A DNA stretch of 64,000 nt, from the NCBI RefSeq assembly GCF_040760005.1, contig NZ_CP099760.1, forward strand, positions 5,278,501-5,342,500, written 5' to 3'. Each line of letters begins with the position of its first letter. Within the stretch, counting starts at the first letter, position 1. The notes under the pieces were generated by a model, which saw only the letters and a list, made by a program, of their open reading frames with translations, was not told where the DNA came from and did no database searches. Below, one piece after another: positions 37,563 to 47,804 of this stretch. Origin of the DNA: Pseudomonas sp. stari2. Lineage in GTDB: Bacteria; Pseudomonadota; Gammaproteobacteria; Pseudomonadales; Pseudomonadaceae. The position numbers and the translations under genes were made by a program.

Positions 37563-37574
37563 ATAGTCAAACCA

Positions 37575-38726
37575 TTACTTGATGGTCAGGGCTTCCAGTT
37601 TGCCGCTGTTGCCATACACGTAAATCGTGTCACCCACCACCAGCGGACGGGCACGCAGGCCGTCGCTGTCGATGCGCTCACGGCCGACGAAACGACCGTC
37701 CACCTGACTCAGCAGATGCAGGTAACCTTCCAGGTCACCGACTGCAACGTAGCTGGAGAACACTTCCGGAGCCGACAGTTGACGGCGTGCCAGCGAGTCG
37801 TTGGTCCACAGTGCAGTGGTCGAACGCTCGTCGACGCCTTCAACGGTGCCCGAAGACAGACTCACGTAGACGTTGCCGAAACCCTGAGCGATACCGGCGT
37901 AGCTCGACGCATCGCGCTGCCACAGTTGACGGCCGCTTTCCAGGTCCAGTGCCGCAACGCGACCCTGATAGCTGGCAACGTACAGTGTGCCGCCGGACAG
38001 CAGCAGACCGCCGTCGATGTCGACCACGCGCTCCAGTTCCGAACGACCTTGTGGAATCGCGATCCGTTGTTCCCAGACCGGCACGCCGTTGGAAATGTCC
38101 AGAGCGACCACTTTACCGGTCGACAGACCAGCCACCGCGAGGCGGTTGGTCGCGAGCGGCGCACTGGTGCCACGCAGGGTCAGTACGGCCGGAGTGCTGT
38201 CATACACCCAGCGCTGTTGACCGGTGGATGCATCCAGACCGATCAGACGATCGTCCTGGGTTTGCACGACCACGATGTCGCCGTTGCTGGCTGGAGGCGC
38301 CAACACTTCACTGGTCACGCGAGCGCGCCACTTTTCTTCACCGTTGATGGTGTCGAGAGCGATGACGTCGCCACGCAGCGTGCCGACCAGAACCAGACCG
38401 TAACCCACGCCGACGGCGCCGGAAACTGGCACATCCAGTTCTTTCTTCCACTTCACGTCGCCGTTGCTGCGATCCATGGCCATCACGATGCCAGTCACGT
38501 CGGCTGCATAGATGGTGTCACCATCGATCGCCGGCACCAGCATGTTGTAGGTTTCGCCCTGACCGTCACCGATCGAACGACTCCACACTTTGTGCAGAAC
38601 CACTTCTTCCTTGAAGGAAGTCAGTTCGGCCGGTGGCAGTTCCTTGGTGCTGTTGCTGCTGCAACCCGTGGCCAGAATGGCCAGAGCCAGCAATGCTGCA
38701 TGCTTCCAACCGATCACGTCACGCAT
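37575..38726 (-). CDS. bamB: Outer-membrane assembly lipoprotein BamB
   Basis: From ATG 38726 it has 383 residues with a lipoprotein signal (LLALAILATGCSSN, lipobox Cys near 20). An eight-bladed PQQ-like propeller follows; repeat motifs include ALDTINGEEKWRARV, GLDASTGQQRWVYD and ALDLESGRQLWQRD. BamB is the scaffold lipoprotein of the BAM complex that inserts outer-membrane proteins. The first 8 nt overlap the end of yfgM, as in other gammaproteobacteria. The 60 upstream codons of the open frame belong to the yfgM region and are excluded. Confidence 0.96.
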   Translation of the reverse strand: MRDVIGWKHAALLALAILATGCSSNSTKELPPAELTSFKEEVVLHKVWSRSIGDGQGETYNMLVPAIDGDTIYAADVTGIVMAMDRSNGDVKWKKELDVPVSGAVGVGYGLVLVGTLRGDVIALDTINGEEKWRARVTSEVLAPPASNGDIVVVQTQDDRLIGLDASTGQQRWVYDSTPAVLTLRGTSAPLATNRLAVAGLSTGKVVALDISNGVPVWEQRIAIPQGRSELERVVDIDGGLLLSGGTLYVASYQGRVAALDLESGRQLWQRDASSYAGIAQGFGNVYVSLSSGTVEGVDERSTTALWTNDSLARRQLSAPEVFSSYVAVGDLEGYLHLLSQVDGRFVGRERIDSDGLRARPLVVGDTIYVYGNSGKLEALTIK

Positions 38727-39360
38727 CCCCTTTGGCCAGGTCGTCCAGCTTGATTTGAAGGCCACCGACTGCCGCTTCATCCGACAGTGCCGCCTTGGCT
38801 TTTTGATACGCCGCGTTCGCTTCGTCAGTGCGGCCCAGCTGTACCAGCAGGTCGCCCTTGAGTTCTTCGCGAGTGGCCAGGAACGACTTGTCGGCATCGC
38901 CTTCAAGCAGTTTCAGGGCTTCATCCGCCTTGTTCTGTGCGCCCAGCACCTGCGCCAGACGCTGACGGGCGATTTCGCCCAGCGCCGCGTTGGCCGGTTT
39001 GGCAACGATGGCTTTCAGTTCGGTCGCCGCGTCGTCCAGCTTGCCGCTGTCGACCGCAACCTTGGCCACGAACAGACTGCCGTACTGCGCATAGGCCGTA
39101 CCGCCGAACTCGCTGTTGAGCTTGCCGGCCAGATCCGCGACGCGCGCGGCGTCAGGCTTGCCGTCCGGAGTCAGCGTGGTTTCCAGCAATTGCTGATAGA
39201 GCACCGAGGCGCCTTGCGACTGGTTGCTCTGATACTTGTGAAATGCCTGCCAGCCGAACACGATGACCAGCGCCAACAGGCCGCCAGTGACCAGAGGTTT
39301 GCCGTTGCGTGTCCACCAGTCCTTCAAATCCGCCAACTGTTCGTCTTCGGTACTCGACAC
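38719..39360 (-). CDS. yfgM: YfgM family membrane-anchored TPR protein (ancillary SecYEG factor)
   Basis: A 213-residue protein with a short cytoplasmic start (WWTRNGKPLVTG), one membrane span at about 22-40 and a periplasmic TPR-like domain (LDDAATELKAIVAKPANAALGEIARQRLAQVL). This matches YfgM, which works with the chaperone PpiD at the translocon. It lies between hisS and bamB as in E. coli, and its stop overlaps bamB by 8 nt. Confidence 0.92.
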   Translation of the reverse strand: MSSTEDEQLADLKDWWTRNGKPLVTGGLLALVIVFGWQAFHKYQSNQSQGASVLYQQLLETTLTPDGKPDAARVADLAGKLNSEFGGTAYAQYGSLFVAKVAVDSGKLDDAATELKAIVAKPANAALGEIARQRLAQVLGAQNKADEALKLLEGDADKSFLATREELKGDLLVQLGRTDEANAAYQKAKAALSDEAAVGGLQIKLDDLAKGDA

Positions 39361-39401
39361 CCCAATACTCCTTAATCGCTAAATCGGCTGTTTAAACAGC
39401 T

Positions 39402-40691
39402 TCAACCCTGCACGACGCAGGTGGCCAGGTGAGCGGCAAGCGCATCCCAGGCAATGCTTTGTTGTTCGCCCTGGCCACGCAGGGGTTTGAAACCTACCAC
39501 TTGCTGGGCCATTTCGTCGTCACCGAGGATCAGTGCATACAGCGCACCGCTCTTGTCGGCTTTCTTGAACTGGCTCTTGAAGCTGCCGGCACCGGCATTG
39601 ACCTGCAGGCGCAGGTTCGGCAACTGGTCGCGTACACGCTCGGCCAGGGCCAGACCGGCCAGCTCCGCCTCTTCGCCAAAGGCGCAGAGGTAGACGTCGA
39701 CTTGACGGGAAAGCTCTTGCGGGATCTGCTCCAGGGTTTCCAGCATCAGCACCAGGCGCTCGATGCCCATGGCGAAACCGACGCCCGGAGTCGGCTTGCC
39801 GCCCATCTGCTCGACCAGACCGTCGTAACGGCCGCCCGCGCACACAGTGCCTTGGGCGCCGAGCTTGTCGGTGACCCATTCGAATACGGTTTTGCTGTAG
39901 TAATCGAGGCCGCGCACCAGTTTCGGGTTGAGCACGTAAGGAATGCCGACAGCATCCAGACGGGCCTTCAGACCTTCGAAGTGGGCACGGGACTCTTCAT
40001 CCAGGTAATCCGCCATCTTTGGCGCATCGACCAGCACCGCCTGGGTGTCGGCGTTCTTGGTGTCGAGCACGCGCAGCGGGTTGGACTTCAGGCGACGCTG
40101 GCTGTCTTCGTCCAGTTTGTCGTGGTGCGCCGAGAGGTACTCGACCAGCGCTTCACGATAACGGCCGCGGGACTCGCTGGTGCCAAGGCTGTTGAGTTCG
40201 AGCTTGACGGCATCACGGATGCCCAGCTCGCCCCAAAGGCGCCAGGTCATGATGATCAGCTCGGCGTCGATGTCCGGACCGTCGAGGTTGAAGACTTCCA
40301 GACCGATCTGGTGGAACTGGCGATAACGGCCTTTCTGCGGACGCTCGTGACGGAACATCGGACCGATGTACCAGAGTTTCTGCACCTGGCCACCGCCGGT
40401 GATGCCATGCTCGAGCACGGCACGCACGCACGCAGCGGTGCCTTCCGGACGCAGGGTCAGGGAGTCGCCGTTGCGGTCGTCGAAGGTGTACATCTCTTTT
40501 TCGACGATATCGGTCACTTCACCGATCGAGCGCTTGAACAGCTCGGTGAACTCGACGATCGGCATGCGGATCTGCTTGTAACCGTAGTTATCCAGCAAAC
40601 GCGAAACGGTGCCTTCGAAGTAGCGCCATACCGGAGTCTGTTCCGGCAGGATGTCGTTCATGCCACGAATGGCTTGCAGGGACTTGCTCAC
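39402..40691 (-). CDS. hisS: Histidyl-tRNA synthetase
   Basis: A 429-residue class II synthetase: [17 protein letters not shown] at the start, motif 2 region [25 protein letters not shown], the His-specific [14 protein letters not shown], and motif 3 with [17 protein letters not shown]-terminal anticodon domain follows from about 330. It charges tRNA-His. It is 22 bp after ispG and belongs to the ispG-hisS-yfgM-bamB-der block. Confidence 0.98.
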   Translation of the reverse strand: MSKSLQAIRGMNDILPEQTPVWRYFEGTVSRLLDNYGYKQIRMPIVEFTELFKRSIGEVTDIVEKEMYTFDDRNGDSLTLRPEGTAACVRAVLEHGITGGGQVQKLWYIGPMFRHERPQKGRYRQFHQIGLEVFNLDGPDIDAELIIMTWRLWGELGIRDAVKLELNSLGTSESRGRYREALVEYLSAHHDKLDEDSQRRLKSNPLRVLDTKNADTQAVLVDAPKMADYLDEESRAHFEGLKARLDAVGIPYVLNPKLVRGLDYYSKTVFEWVTDKLGAQGTVCAGGRYDGLVEQMGGKPTPGVGFAMGIERLVLMLETLEQIPQELSRQVDVYLCAFGEEAELAGLALAERVRDQLPNLRLQVNAGAGSFKSQFKKADKSGALYALILGDDEMAQQVVGFKPLRGQGEQQSIAWDALAAHLATCVVQG

Positions 40692-40713
40692 AGAAATTCC
40701 TTAATTCGTTCGA

Positions 40714-41823
40714 TCAGCCGCGCGCGATGACCGCTGCGTCGGCTTCGACCTTCTCGGCCGCCTTCTCGCGGATCAGCTTTTCCAGCTCGTCCACCAGATT
40801 GTCATTCGTCAGTTTCTGCGACGGCTTGCCGTCGATATAAATCAGGTTCGGCGTACCGCCGGTCAACCCGATATGGGCTTCCTTGGCTTCGCCGGGACCG
40901 TTGACCACGCAACCGATCACCGCAACATCCAGCGGCACCAGCAGGTCTTCAAGGCGCCCTTCCAGCTCGTTCATGGTCTTGACCACATCGAAATTCTGCC
41001 GCGAGCAGCTCGGGCAGGCGATGAAGTTGATGCCACGGGAACGCAGATGCAAAGACTTGAGGATGTCGTAACCGACCTTCACTTCCTCGACCGGATCGGC
41101 CGCCAGCGAGATGCGGATGGTATCGCCAATTCCCTCGGCGAGCAGCATACCTAGGCCCACGGCGGATTTCACTGTACCGGAGCGCAATCCACCGGCTTCG
41201 GTGATGCCCAGGTGCAGTGGCTGGACGATTTCTTTCGCCAGCAGGCGGTAGGCCTCGACGGCCATGAACACGTCGGAGGCCTTCACGCTGACCTTGAAGT
41301 CCTGGAAATTCAGGCGTTCGAGGTGTTCGACATGACGCAGCGCGGACTCGACCAGCGCGGCCGGGGTCGGCTCACCGTATTTCTTCTGCAGGTCTTTTTC
41401 CAGGGAACCGGCGTTGACGCCGATACGGATCGGAATCCCGCGGTCACGGGCAGCATCGACCACCGCACGCACGCGGTCTTCGCGACCGATGTTGCCCGGG
41501 TTGATGCGCAGGCAGTCCACACCCAGTTCGGCCACGCGCAAAGCGATCTTGTAGTCGAAGTGGATGTCGGCAACCAATGGCACCTTGACCAGTTGCTTGA
41601 TCTTGCCGAACGCCTCGGCGGCGTCCATGTCCGGCACCGATACGCGAACGATGTCGACGCCAGCGGCTTCCAGACGGTTGATCTGGGCCACGGTGGCCGC
41701 AACATCGTTGGTGTCGCTGTTGGTCATGCTTTGCACCGCGATAGGTGCATCGCCGCCCACAGGCACGTTACCGACCCAGATCTTGCGCGATTCGCGACGT
41801 TTGATTGGAGATTCGCCGTGCAT
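40714..41823 (-). CDS. ispG: 4-Hydroxy-3-methylbut-2-enyl diphosphate synthase IspG
   Basis: A 369-residue enzyme of the MEP isoprenoid pathway. The N-terminal TIM barrel has [15 protein letters not shown] and [10 protein letters not shown]. The C-terminal domain carries the 4Fe-4S Cys ligands in [10 protein letters not shown] and [13 protein letters not shown]. The enzyme reduces ME-cyclodiphosphate to HMBPP with electrons from flavodoxin or ferredoxin. It needs a cluster, which suits its position behind the isc genes. It is only 3 bp from rodZ. Confidence 0.97.
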   Translation of the reverse strand: MHGESPIKRRESRKIWVGNVPVGGDAPIAVQSMTNSDTNDVAATVAQINRLEAAGVDIVRVSVPDMDAAEAFGKIKQLVKVPLVADIHFDYKIALRVAELGVDCLRINPGNIGREDRVRAVVDAARDRGIPIRIGVNAGSLEKDLQKKYGEPTPAALVESALRHVEHLERLNFQDFKVSVKASDVFMAVEAYRLLAKEIVQPLHLGITEAGGLRSGTVKSAVGLGMLLAEGIGDTIRISLAADPVEEVKVGYDILKSLHLRSRGINFIACPSCSRQNFDVVKTMNELEGRLEDLLVPLDVAVIGCVVNGPGEAKEAHIGLTGGTPNLIYIDGKPSQKLTNDNLVDELEKLIREKAAEKVEADAAVIARG

Positions 41824-41826
41824 GAC

Positions 41827-42873
41827 TTATTGACCCAACTTCAGGCGAGCAGTCTCGCCACTGGTGAACGGAGCGATATCGACCGGCTGGCCGTTGTAGC
41901 TGACCTGCGCGGCCCGGGCAACACCCAGACGAACAGCCAGCGGTGGCTTGCCTGCCACGGAGACGCTGTCGCCTTTATGTTTCAGACCGCTGAACAGAAC
42001 CTTGCCGCGACCATCGGTGACCTGTGCCCAGCAATCGCCGGTGAACTGCAGCTGCACCTGACCTTCGCCTGCTACCGGCGCAGCGGTTTCTGCGGTGGGT
42101 GCCGGAGTGGCCGGGACTACGGGTGCGGTGACAGTCGGTGCCGGAGTCGCCGGAACATTAGTGGCAGGTGCAACTGGAGTGGCGACAACCGGGGCCGGGG
42201 CATGAGCCGGAGCAGCCGGCGTCGCCGCCGGGGCAGCAGGTACGGCCGGTGCGGCTGCCGGAACAACTGGCTCGGCACCGGTCGACTCAGCAGCGGTTTC
42301 CGATTGGGGCAGTGCCAGCGCTGTCGCGCCCTCGGTCTGACCTTCGGTAACGGCCTGGTCTTCCGGCTCGTCGATCGGATGAATCTGCGTGGTGCCATCG
42401 GCGCCTTCGACTTCAACGTGCTCCGGGGCCAGGCTGGTCAGATCCTTGGTGCGCAGCGAGGTCTGATCCTGCCACCAGACAAAACCGCCGCCGATGACTG
42501 CGATCAGCAGCAACAGGCTGACGATCCGCAAAATGGTGTGGGAAACCCGGACCGGCTCTTCAATCCTGCCCAAGGCATGGACATTGCTGCCCTGGGAGTC
42601 GGTGCCGGTGGACTGGTCGAACTGCTGGACCAGGACCGCCTGATCCATGCCGAGCAATTTGGCATAGGCGCGGATATAGCCGCGAGCGAAGGTATGCCCG
42701 GGCAGCTTGTCGAACGCACCGGCTTCGAGGTTGGTCAGGGAAGTCACGGTGAGGTTGAGCTTGAGGGCCACTTCGGCCAGCGACCAGCCATTGCTTTCGC
42801 GGGCCTGGCGCAAGGTCTCACCGGGGTTAACGCGATTCGCTGCTACAACTTCGGGATGCGCCGCTTTCATCAT
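41827..42873 (-). CDS. rodZ: RodZ-like cytoskeletal protein (HTH plus DUF4115)
   Basis: A 348-residue protein with a Xre-like HTH at about 15-80 (GETLRQARESNGWSLAEVALKLNLTVTSLTNLEAG), one membrane span at about 107-127 (ILRIVSLLLLIAVIGGGFVWW), a Pro/Ala/Thr-rich linker (about 175-265) and a C-terminal DUF4115 beta domain (CWAQVTDGRGKVLFSGLKHKGDSVSV). RodZ links MreB filaments to the membrane for rod shape. The start codon overlaps the pilW stop by 4 nt. Confidence 0.93.
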   Translation of the reverse strand: MMKAAHPEVVAANRVNPGETLRQARESNGWSLAEVALKLNLTVTSLTNLEAGAFDKLPGHTFARGYIRAYAKLLGMDQAVLVQQFDQSTGTDSQGSNVHALGRIEEPVRVSHTILRIVSLLLLIAVIGGGFVWWQDQTSLRTKDLTSLAPEHVEVEGADGTTQIHPIDEPEDQAVTEGQTEGATALALPQSETAAESTGAEPVVPAAAPAVPAAPAATPAAPAHAPAPVVATPVAPATNVPATPAPTVTAPVVPATPAPTAETAAPVAGEGQVQLQFTGDCWAQVTDGRGKVLFSGLKHKGDSVSVAGKPPLAVRLGVARAAQVSYNGQPVDIAPFTSGETARLKLGQ

Positions 42874-43628
42874 TGCTCCGACAGGTATTGCTGATATTCC
42901 GGCGTACCGGGATAGAGTCGTTTTAATTGCAGGCCCGCACTGGCGGCCTTGTCGCGATCTTCAAACACTTTTGCCAACCGAACCGCGAGCAACAGACTAC
43001 GTGCATTTTGCTCGGACAGCTGGCTGAAACGGTCGTAATAGTCACGCGCGGGCACATAATGCCTGTCTTCGAATGACAACTCAGCCATTTCCAGCAACGC
43101 CCGTGGTTGCTGACGGTTCAAACGCAATGCTTTTTCCAGTTGCTGCCGGGCCAAGTCACGCTGGCCAAGCTTGGACGCCGTCATGCCGAGGTTCTCGAAC
43201 ACACGCGAACGCTCAGGATACAGGGTATCGGCGGCGGCCTGTTCAAAACGCTCGTAGGCTTCCTTGTAACGCTGCTCTTCGTAGAGAAAACTGCCGTAAT
43301 TGTTCAGGATGCGGGCATCGGCGGGACGGGAGGACAGTGCCTTGCGAAAGTGTTCGTCGGCCAGCTTAGGCTCCATCTCGGACTGAAAGACCAGCCCAAG
43401 GGCGGCGTTGGCGTCGGGATCGGAACCGTCAAGCTCAAGGGCCTTTTTCAAGGGTATCTTGGCCCGTTCGGTCATGCCTTGCTGCAAGTATCCCAGCCCC
43501 AGCTGCACGTAGGCAGCCCGCGCTTCGTCGCGGCCCTTGCTGGTCTTCATCGGGTTGTAATCACCCGACAGGACACAGCCAGCACACAGGCTGGCCAACA
43601 GCAACAGCAGCGCAAAGCGCAGGGACAT
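42870..43628 (-). CDS. pilW: Type IV pilus biogenesis/stability lipoprotein PilW (PilF)
   Basis: The 252-residue protein has a lipoprotein signal (LLLLLASLCAGCVLSGD, Cys at about residue 18) and six TPR repeats (for example ARAAYVQLGLGYLQQGMTERAKIPLKKALELD). It is PilF of P. aeruginosa, a pilotin needed to assemble the PilQ secretin ring. No pilus gene is beside it; the place between rlmN and rodZ is the conserved one. It overlaps rodZ by 4 nt. Confidence 0.94.
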   Translation of the reverse strand: MSLRFALLLLLASLCAGCVLSGDYNPMKTSKGRDEARAAYVQLGLGYLQQGMTERAKIPLKKALELDGSDPDANAALGLVFQSEMEPKLADEHFRKALSSRPADARILNNYGSFLYEEQRYKEAYERFEQAAADTLYPERSRVFENLGMTASKLGQRDLARQQLEKALRLNRQQPRALLEMAELSFEDRHYVPARDYYDRFSQLSEQNARSLLLAVRLAKVFEDRDKAASAGLQLKRLYPGTPEYQQYLSEQ

Positions 43629-43640
43629 AGAGATCCTCTC

Positions 43641-44789
43641 TTAGTTAGTGTTCGCGGCGTTTTGTGCCAGATCGCTGTCGGCGCTCAATTCGCGCACGGC
43701 GATGTAACGTTCACTGCGACGGGTGCGATCCAGCACCTGCCCTACCAATTGACCGCAAGCTGCGTCGATGTCTTCACCACGGGTGGTGCGCACAGTGACG
43801 TTGTAACCTGCCTGATGCAGCTGATCCTGGAACCGGCGAATCGCGTTGTTGCTTGGTCGCTCGTAACCGGAATGCGGGAACGGGTTGAACGGAATCAGGT
43901 TGATCTTGCAGGGAATATCCTTGAGCAGCTCGATCATTTCCACCGCGTGTTCAAGCTTGTCGTTGACGTCCTTGAGCAAGGTGTACTCGATGGTCAGCAC
44001 ACGTTTCTCGCCCAGGGCGGACATGTAGCGAACGCACGAATCGAGGAGCATCTTAAGCGGATATTTCTTGTTGATCGGCACCAATTGGTTACGCAATGCG
44101 TCATTCGGTGCGTGCAGGGACAACGCCAGGGACACATCGATGTGCTTAGCCAGCTCATCGATCATCGGCACCACACCCGACGTGGACAGGGTCACGCGGC
44201 GCTTGGAGATCCCGTAGCCCAGGTCATCCATCATCAGATGCATGGCGGCCACGACGTTGTCGAAGTTCAGCAGCGGTTCGCCCATGCCCATCATCACCAC
44301 GTTGGTGATGGCGCGGTCGATGGTAGCCGGAACACTGCCGAAGGATTTGTTGGCAATCCACACCTGGCCGATGACTTCGGCGGCGGTGAGGTTGCTGTTG
44401 AAGCCTTGCTTGCCGGTGGAGCAGAAACTGCAGTCCAGGGCACAGCCTGCCTGGGACGAAACGCACAGAGTGCCGCGCTTGCCCTGGGGAATGTAAACGG
44501 TCTCGACACAGCTGCCGGACGCCACGCGCACCACCCACTTGCGGGTGCCGTCGCTGGAAATGTCCTCGCTGACCACTTCGGGACCACGAACTTCAGCAAC
44601 AGCCTTGAGCTTTTCGCGCAAGGCCTTGCTGACGTTCGTCATGGCGTCGAAATCATCGACGCCAAAGTGGTGAATCCATTTCATTACCTGACCGGCACGG
44701 AAACGCTTCTCCCCGATTGAGTCGAAGAATTTTTCCATTTCCGGCTGGGTCAGACCCAGCAGGTTGGTTTTAACAGTCGATGTAGTCAT
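43641..44789 (-). CDS. rlmN: Dual-specificity rRNA/tRNA m2A methyltransferase RlmN
   Basis: A 382-residue radical SAM enzyme with the cluster motif [16 protein letters not shown] at about 118-133. [13 protein letters not shown] follows, and the methyl-carrying Cys is in the C-terminal [11 protein letters not shown]. RlmN makes 2-methyladenosine at A2503 of 23S rRNA and A37 of tRNAs. The N-terminal helical domain ([28 protein letters not shown]) is normal. It needs a 4Fe-4S cluster, and iscU lies upstream in the same run. It lies 28 bp after ndk. Confidence 0.97.
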   Translation of the reverse strand: MTTSTVKTNLLGLTQPEMEKFFDSIGEKRFRAGQVMKWIHHFGVDDFDAMTNVSKALREKLKAVAEVRGPEVVSEDISSDGTRKWVVRVASGSCVETVYIPQGKRGTLCVSSQAGCALDCSFCSTGKQGFNSNLTAAEVIGQVWIANKSFGSVPATIDRAITNVVMMGMGEPLLNFDNVVAAMHLMMDDLGYGISKRRVTLSTSGVVPMIDELAKHIDVSLALSLHAPNDALRNQLVPINKKYPLKMLLDSCVRYMSALGEKRVLTIEYTLLKDVNDKLEHAVEMIELLKDIPCKINLIPFNPFPHSGYERPSNNAIRRFQDQLHQAGYNVTVRTTRGEDIDAACGQLVGQVLDRTRRSERYIAVRELSADSDLAQNAANTN

Positions 44790-44817
44790 GGATTCACCTT
44801 CACTCTTAAGCCAATGC

Positions 44818-45243
44818 TTAGCGAGTGGTTACTTCAGTAGCTGCGAAGAAGTACGAGATTTCGCGAGCGGCAGCGGCTTCGGAGTCCGAACCGTGAACGG
44901 CGTTGGCGTCGATCGACTCAGCGAAGTCAGCACGGATGGTGCCGGCAGCAGCTTCTTTAGGGTTGGTAGCGCCCATCAGCTCACGGTTGCGAGCGATGGC
45001 GTTTTCGCCTTCCAGAACCTGAACAACAACCGGACCGGAGATCATGAAAGCAACCAGGTCACCGAAGAAGCCGCGCTCTTTGTGCTCAGCGTAGAAGCCT
45101 TCAGCTTCGGCTTTGGACAGTTGCTTCATTTTCGAGGCAACCACTTTCAGACCAGCCTTTTCGAAACGGGTAACGATTTCGCCGGCAGCGCCTTTTGCAA
45201 CAGCGTCAGGCTTGATGATGGAGAAAGTACGTTGAACAGCCAT
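44818..45243 (-). CDS. ndk: Nucleoside diphosphate kinase
   Basis: A 141-residue enzyme: [15 protein letters not shown] at the start, the RxxMGATNP loop ([21 protein letters not shown]) and the catalytic His in [12 protein letters not shown]. It moves the gamma phosphate between NTPs and NDPs. It has its own promoter inside the terminator-like hairpin 45280-45302, between it and iscX. Confidence 0.98.
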   Translation of the reverse strand: MAVQRTFSIIKPDAVAKGAAGEIVTRFEKAGLKVVASKMKQLSKAEAEGFYAEHKERGFFGDLVAFMISGPVVVQVLEGENAIARNRELMGATNPKEAAAGTIRADFAESIDANAVHGSDSEAAAAREISYFFAATEVTTR

Positions 45244-45272
45244 GGTGTAACTCCAGAAACGGTAATTTGCGA

Positions 45273-45317
45273 AAAATTAAACCCGCGAATTATACGCGGG
45301 TTCTTGGGTATTGCCTA
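45273..45317 (-). promoter_or_regulatory. ndk promoter whose -10 box forms the loop of a terminator-like hairpin
   Basis: On the minus strand the -35-like TAGGCA (45317-45312) and TATAAT (45294-45289) are 17 bp apart. The TATAAT is in the 7-nt loop of a perfect 8-bp hairpin AACCCGCG/CGCGGGTT (45302-45295 and 45287-45280), followed by TAATTTTT. The hairpin is placed to end isc operon transcripts after iscX while the same DNA starts ndk transcripts. The -35 is weak. Confidence 0.6.
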
Positions 45318-45331
45318 ACCTGCAAGGATGA

Positions 45332-45532
45332 TCAGTCTACTTCTTCGATCCAGAGCGCCTGAACCGCTTCCAACACTTTCTCGCCGACCCGGCCAGAGGT
45401 GTTGTCGAAATCGGGCAGCTCCATGATCCATCGCTGCAAGTCGACGAAATTGACAGAGAGCGGATCGACGTCCGGCTTGGCTTCGGCCAGCTCTTCTGCA
45501 ATACGTTGAACATCATTCCAACCGTAGCTCAT
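45332..45532 (-). CDS. iscX: Fe-S cluster assembly protein IscX
   Basis: A 66-residue acidic protein (GWNDVQRIAEELAEAKPDVDPLSVNFVDLQRWIMELPDF), the standard IscX/YfhJ winged-helix sequence. It binds IscS and iron and tunes cluster assembly. Last gene of the isc operon, 14 bp after fdx. Confidence 0.95.
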   Translation of the reverse strand: MSYGWNDVQRIAEELAEAKPDVDPLSVNFVDLQRWIMELPDFDNTSGRVGEKVLEAVQALWIEEVD

Positions 45533-45546
45533 GACAGTCTTACCAG

Positions 45547-45888
45547 TCAGTGCGGCGCCTCGGCCGCATGGTTAAGCGAATATTTCGGAATCTCGACGGT
45601 GAGGTCTTCCTCGCCGACGATGGCCTGACAGGCCAGGCGCGACTGCGCCTCCAGACCCCAGGCACGATCAAGGAAATCTTCCTCCAACTCGTCAGCTTCT
45701 TCCAGCGAGTCGAACCCCTCGCGGATGATGCAGTGACAGGTGGTGCAAGCGCAGACGCCGCCACAGGCGCTTTCCATCTCGATATGGTGTTCGTGGGCCA
45801 GCTCGAGAATCGAAGTGCCGGGCTCAGCCTCGACCACCATGCCTTCAGGGCAGAACTTCTCGTGTGGCAGAAAAATGACCTGCGGCAT
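45547..45888 (-). CDS. fdx: ISC system 2Fe-2S ferredoxin
   Basis: A 113-residue adrenodoxin-type ferredoxin. The cluster ligands lie in ESACGGVCACTTCHCII (the CX5CX2C part) and a distant Cys in SRLACQAIVGEEDLTVEIP. It provides electrons for cluster assembly on IscU. The start shares a base with the hscA stop (TGATG). Confidence 0.96.
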   Translation of the reverse strand: MPQVIFLPHEKFCPEGMVVEAEPGTSILELAHEHHIEMESACGGVCACTTCHCIIREGFDSLEEADELEEDFLDRAWGLEAQSRLACQAIVGEEDLTVEIPKYSLNHAAEAPH

Positions 45889-47753
45889 CAGATATCCTCG
45901 ATTTCATTCAGATTGCGCCCCGACAGAGCGGCTTTCACCGTCTGATCCATACGACGGGCTGCAAAAGCATCGGTCACTTGCGACAGACGCTTCGTCTGCT
46001 GCTCGATGGCATAACCATCGGTACCTTTCATCAGTTCGGTCAGTTCCTGCACCTGCAGATCGATGACCATGCGCTCTTCGGCGTCGAGCAAACGCTCGCC
46101 ATCCGCCTCCAGAGCGCCCTGCACCGCTTCGATCAGGCGCTGGGCATCGACTTGCTGCTCACGCAGAACACGAGCGACCTTGTCGTCATTGGCGTGCTGG
46201 AACGAATCCTTGAGCATTTTGGCGATTTCGCCATCGGTCAGGCCGTAGGACGGCTTGACCTGAATGCTGGCTTCAACGCCCGAACCCAGTTCACGGGCAG
46301 AAACGCTGAGCAGACCGTCGGCATCGACCTGGAAGGTCACGCGAATCTTGGCTGCACCGGCGACCATTGCCGGAATGCCGCGCAATTCGAAACGCGCCAG
46401 AGAGCGGCAGTCGCTGATCAGCTCGCGCTCGCCCTGCAACACATGGATCGCCATGGCCGACTGGCCGTCTTTATAAGTGGTGAAGTCCTGAGCGCGGGCA
46501 ACCGGGATGGTGGTGTTGCGCGGAATCACCTTCTCCATCAGGCCGCCCATGGTTTCCAGCCCCAGGGACAGCGGAATCACGTCGAGCAGCAGCAGTTCGC
46601 CGCCATCGCGCTTGTTGCCGGCCAGTGTATCGGCCTGGATCGCGGCACCAATGGCCACCACCTGATCCGGGTCGATTTCGGTCAATGGTTGACGACCGAA
46701 GGCTTCGGCGACAGCTTCGCGAACACGTGGAACGCGGGTCGAACCACCCACCATGACCACGGCATGCACGTCTTCCAGCTCGATACCGGAGTCACGAACG
46801 GCACGGCGGCAGGCTTTCAGGCTGCGGGCGACCATTGGCTCGATCAATGCATCGAAGGCCTCGCGGGTCAGCTGTGCTTTCCAGTCACCATAAGCAACTT
46901 CAACACTGTCGGCATTCGTCAGGGCTTCCTTGGCCGCACAAGCGGTTTGCAGCAGATTGCGCTGCGCACCCGGATCGAGATCGGCGGACAGGCCCGCGCT
47001 CTCAATGATCCAGCCGGCAATCGCGTGATCGAAATCGTCACCGCCCAGGGCACTGTCGCCACCGGTGGCCAGAACTTCGAAGACGCCGCCGGTCAGGCGC
47101 AGAATGGAAATATCAAAAGTACCGCCGCCCAGATCATAAATGGCGACCAGGCCTTCGGCATGCTGATCCAGACCATAAGCCACCGCAGCGGCGGTCGGTT
47201 CGTTGAGCAGGCGCAGCACGTTCAGACCGGCAAGCTTCGCCGCATCCTTCGTAGCTTGCCGCTGAGCGTCGTCGAAATAGGCCGGAACGGTGATCACCGC
47301 ACCCACCAGCTCACCGCCCAAGGTCGCTTCCGCGCGCTGGCGCAGCACTTTGAGGATATCAGCGGAGACTTCAACCGGGCTTTTCGGCCCCTGCACGGTG
47401 TCGATGAACGGCATGTGGGATTCGCCGCCGACAAAGCGGTACGGCAGCTGATCGCCCAATTGTTTGACGTCGGACAAGCCACGGCCCATCAGGCGCTTGA
47501 CCGACAGCACGGTATTCAGGGGGTCGGAGGACGCGGCCAGCTTGGCCGACTCGCCGACTTCGACGCGATCGGCGTGATAACGCACGGCGGAAGGAAGGAT
47601 GACCCGCCCTTCGGCATCGGCCAGCGACTCGGAAAGACCACTGCGCAACGCAGCGACCAGCGAATTGGTAGTGCCCAAGTCGATCCCCACAGCCAGACGA
47701 CGCTGGTGCGGTTGAGGACTTTGGCCGGGTTCGGCGATCTGCAGTAGGGCCAT
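45888..47753 (-). CDS. hscA: Fe-S assembly Hsp70 chaperone HscA
   Basis: A 621-residue Hsp70: [18 protein letters not shown] at the start, [34 protein letters not shown] and [16 protein letters not shown] in the ATPase domain, and a C-terminal substrate domain from about 385. HscA with HscB releases clusters from IscU by binding its LPPVK motif, which is also present in this window's IscU. Isc position and shorter length than DnaK support the call. Confidence 0.97.
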   Translation of the reverse strand: MALLQIAEPGQSPQPHQRRLAVGIDLGTTNSLVAALRSGLSESLADAEGRVILPSAVRYHADRVEVGESAKLAASSDPLNTVLSVKRLMGRGLSDVKQLGDQLPYRFVGGESHMPFIDTVQGPKSPVEVSADILKVLRQRAEATLGGELVGAVITVPAYFDDAQRQATKDAAKLAGLNVLRLLNEPTAAAVAYGLDQHAEGLVAIYDLGGGTFDISILRLTGGVFEVLATGGDSALGGDDFDHAIAGWIIESAGLSADLDPGAQRNLLQTACAAKEALTNADSVEVAYGDWKAQLTREAFDALIEPMVARSLKACRRAVRDSGIELEDVHAVVMVGGSTRVPRVREAVAEAFGRQPLTEIDPDQVVAIGAAIQADTLAGNKRDGGELLLLDVIPLSLGLETMGGLMEKVIPRNTTIPVARAQDFTTYKDGQSAMAIHVLQGERELISDCRSLARFELRGIPAMVAGAAKIRVTFQVDADGLLSVSARELGSGVEASIQVKPSYGLTDGEIAKMLKDSFQHANDDKVARVLREQQVDAQRLIEAVQGALEADGERLLDAEERMVIDLQVQELTELMKGTDGYAIEQQTKRLSQVTDAFAARRMDQTVKAALSGRNLNEIEDI

Positions 47754-47804
47754 CGTGATCAGGACTTATCTGTATATCAGGCGTGCGACCGGAGCGGCAC
47801 TGGG

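Noticed and set aside
42140..42350. Repetitive Pro/Ala/Thr-coding tract, first taken as a tandem repeat
   Set aside because: It is the ordinary low-complexity linker of RodZ.
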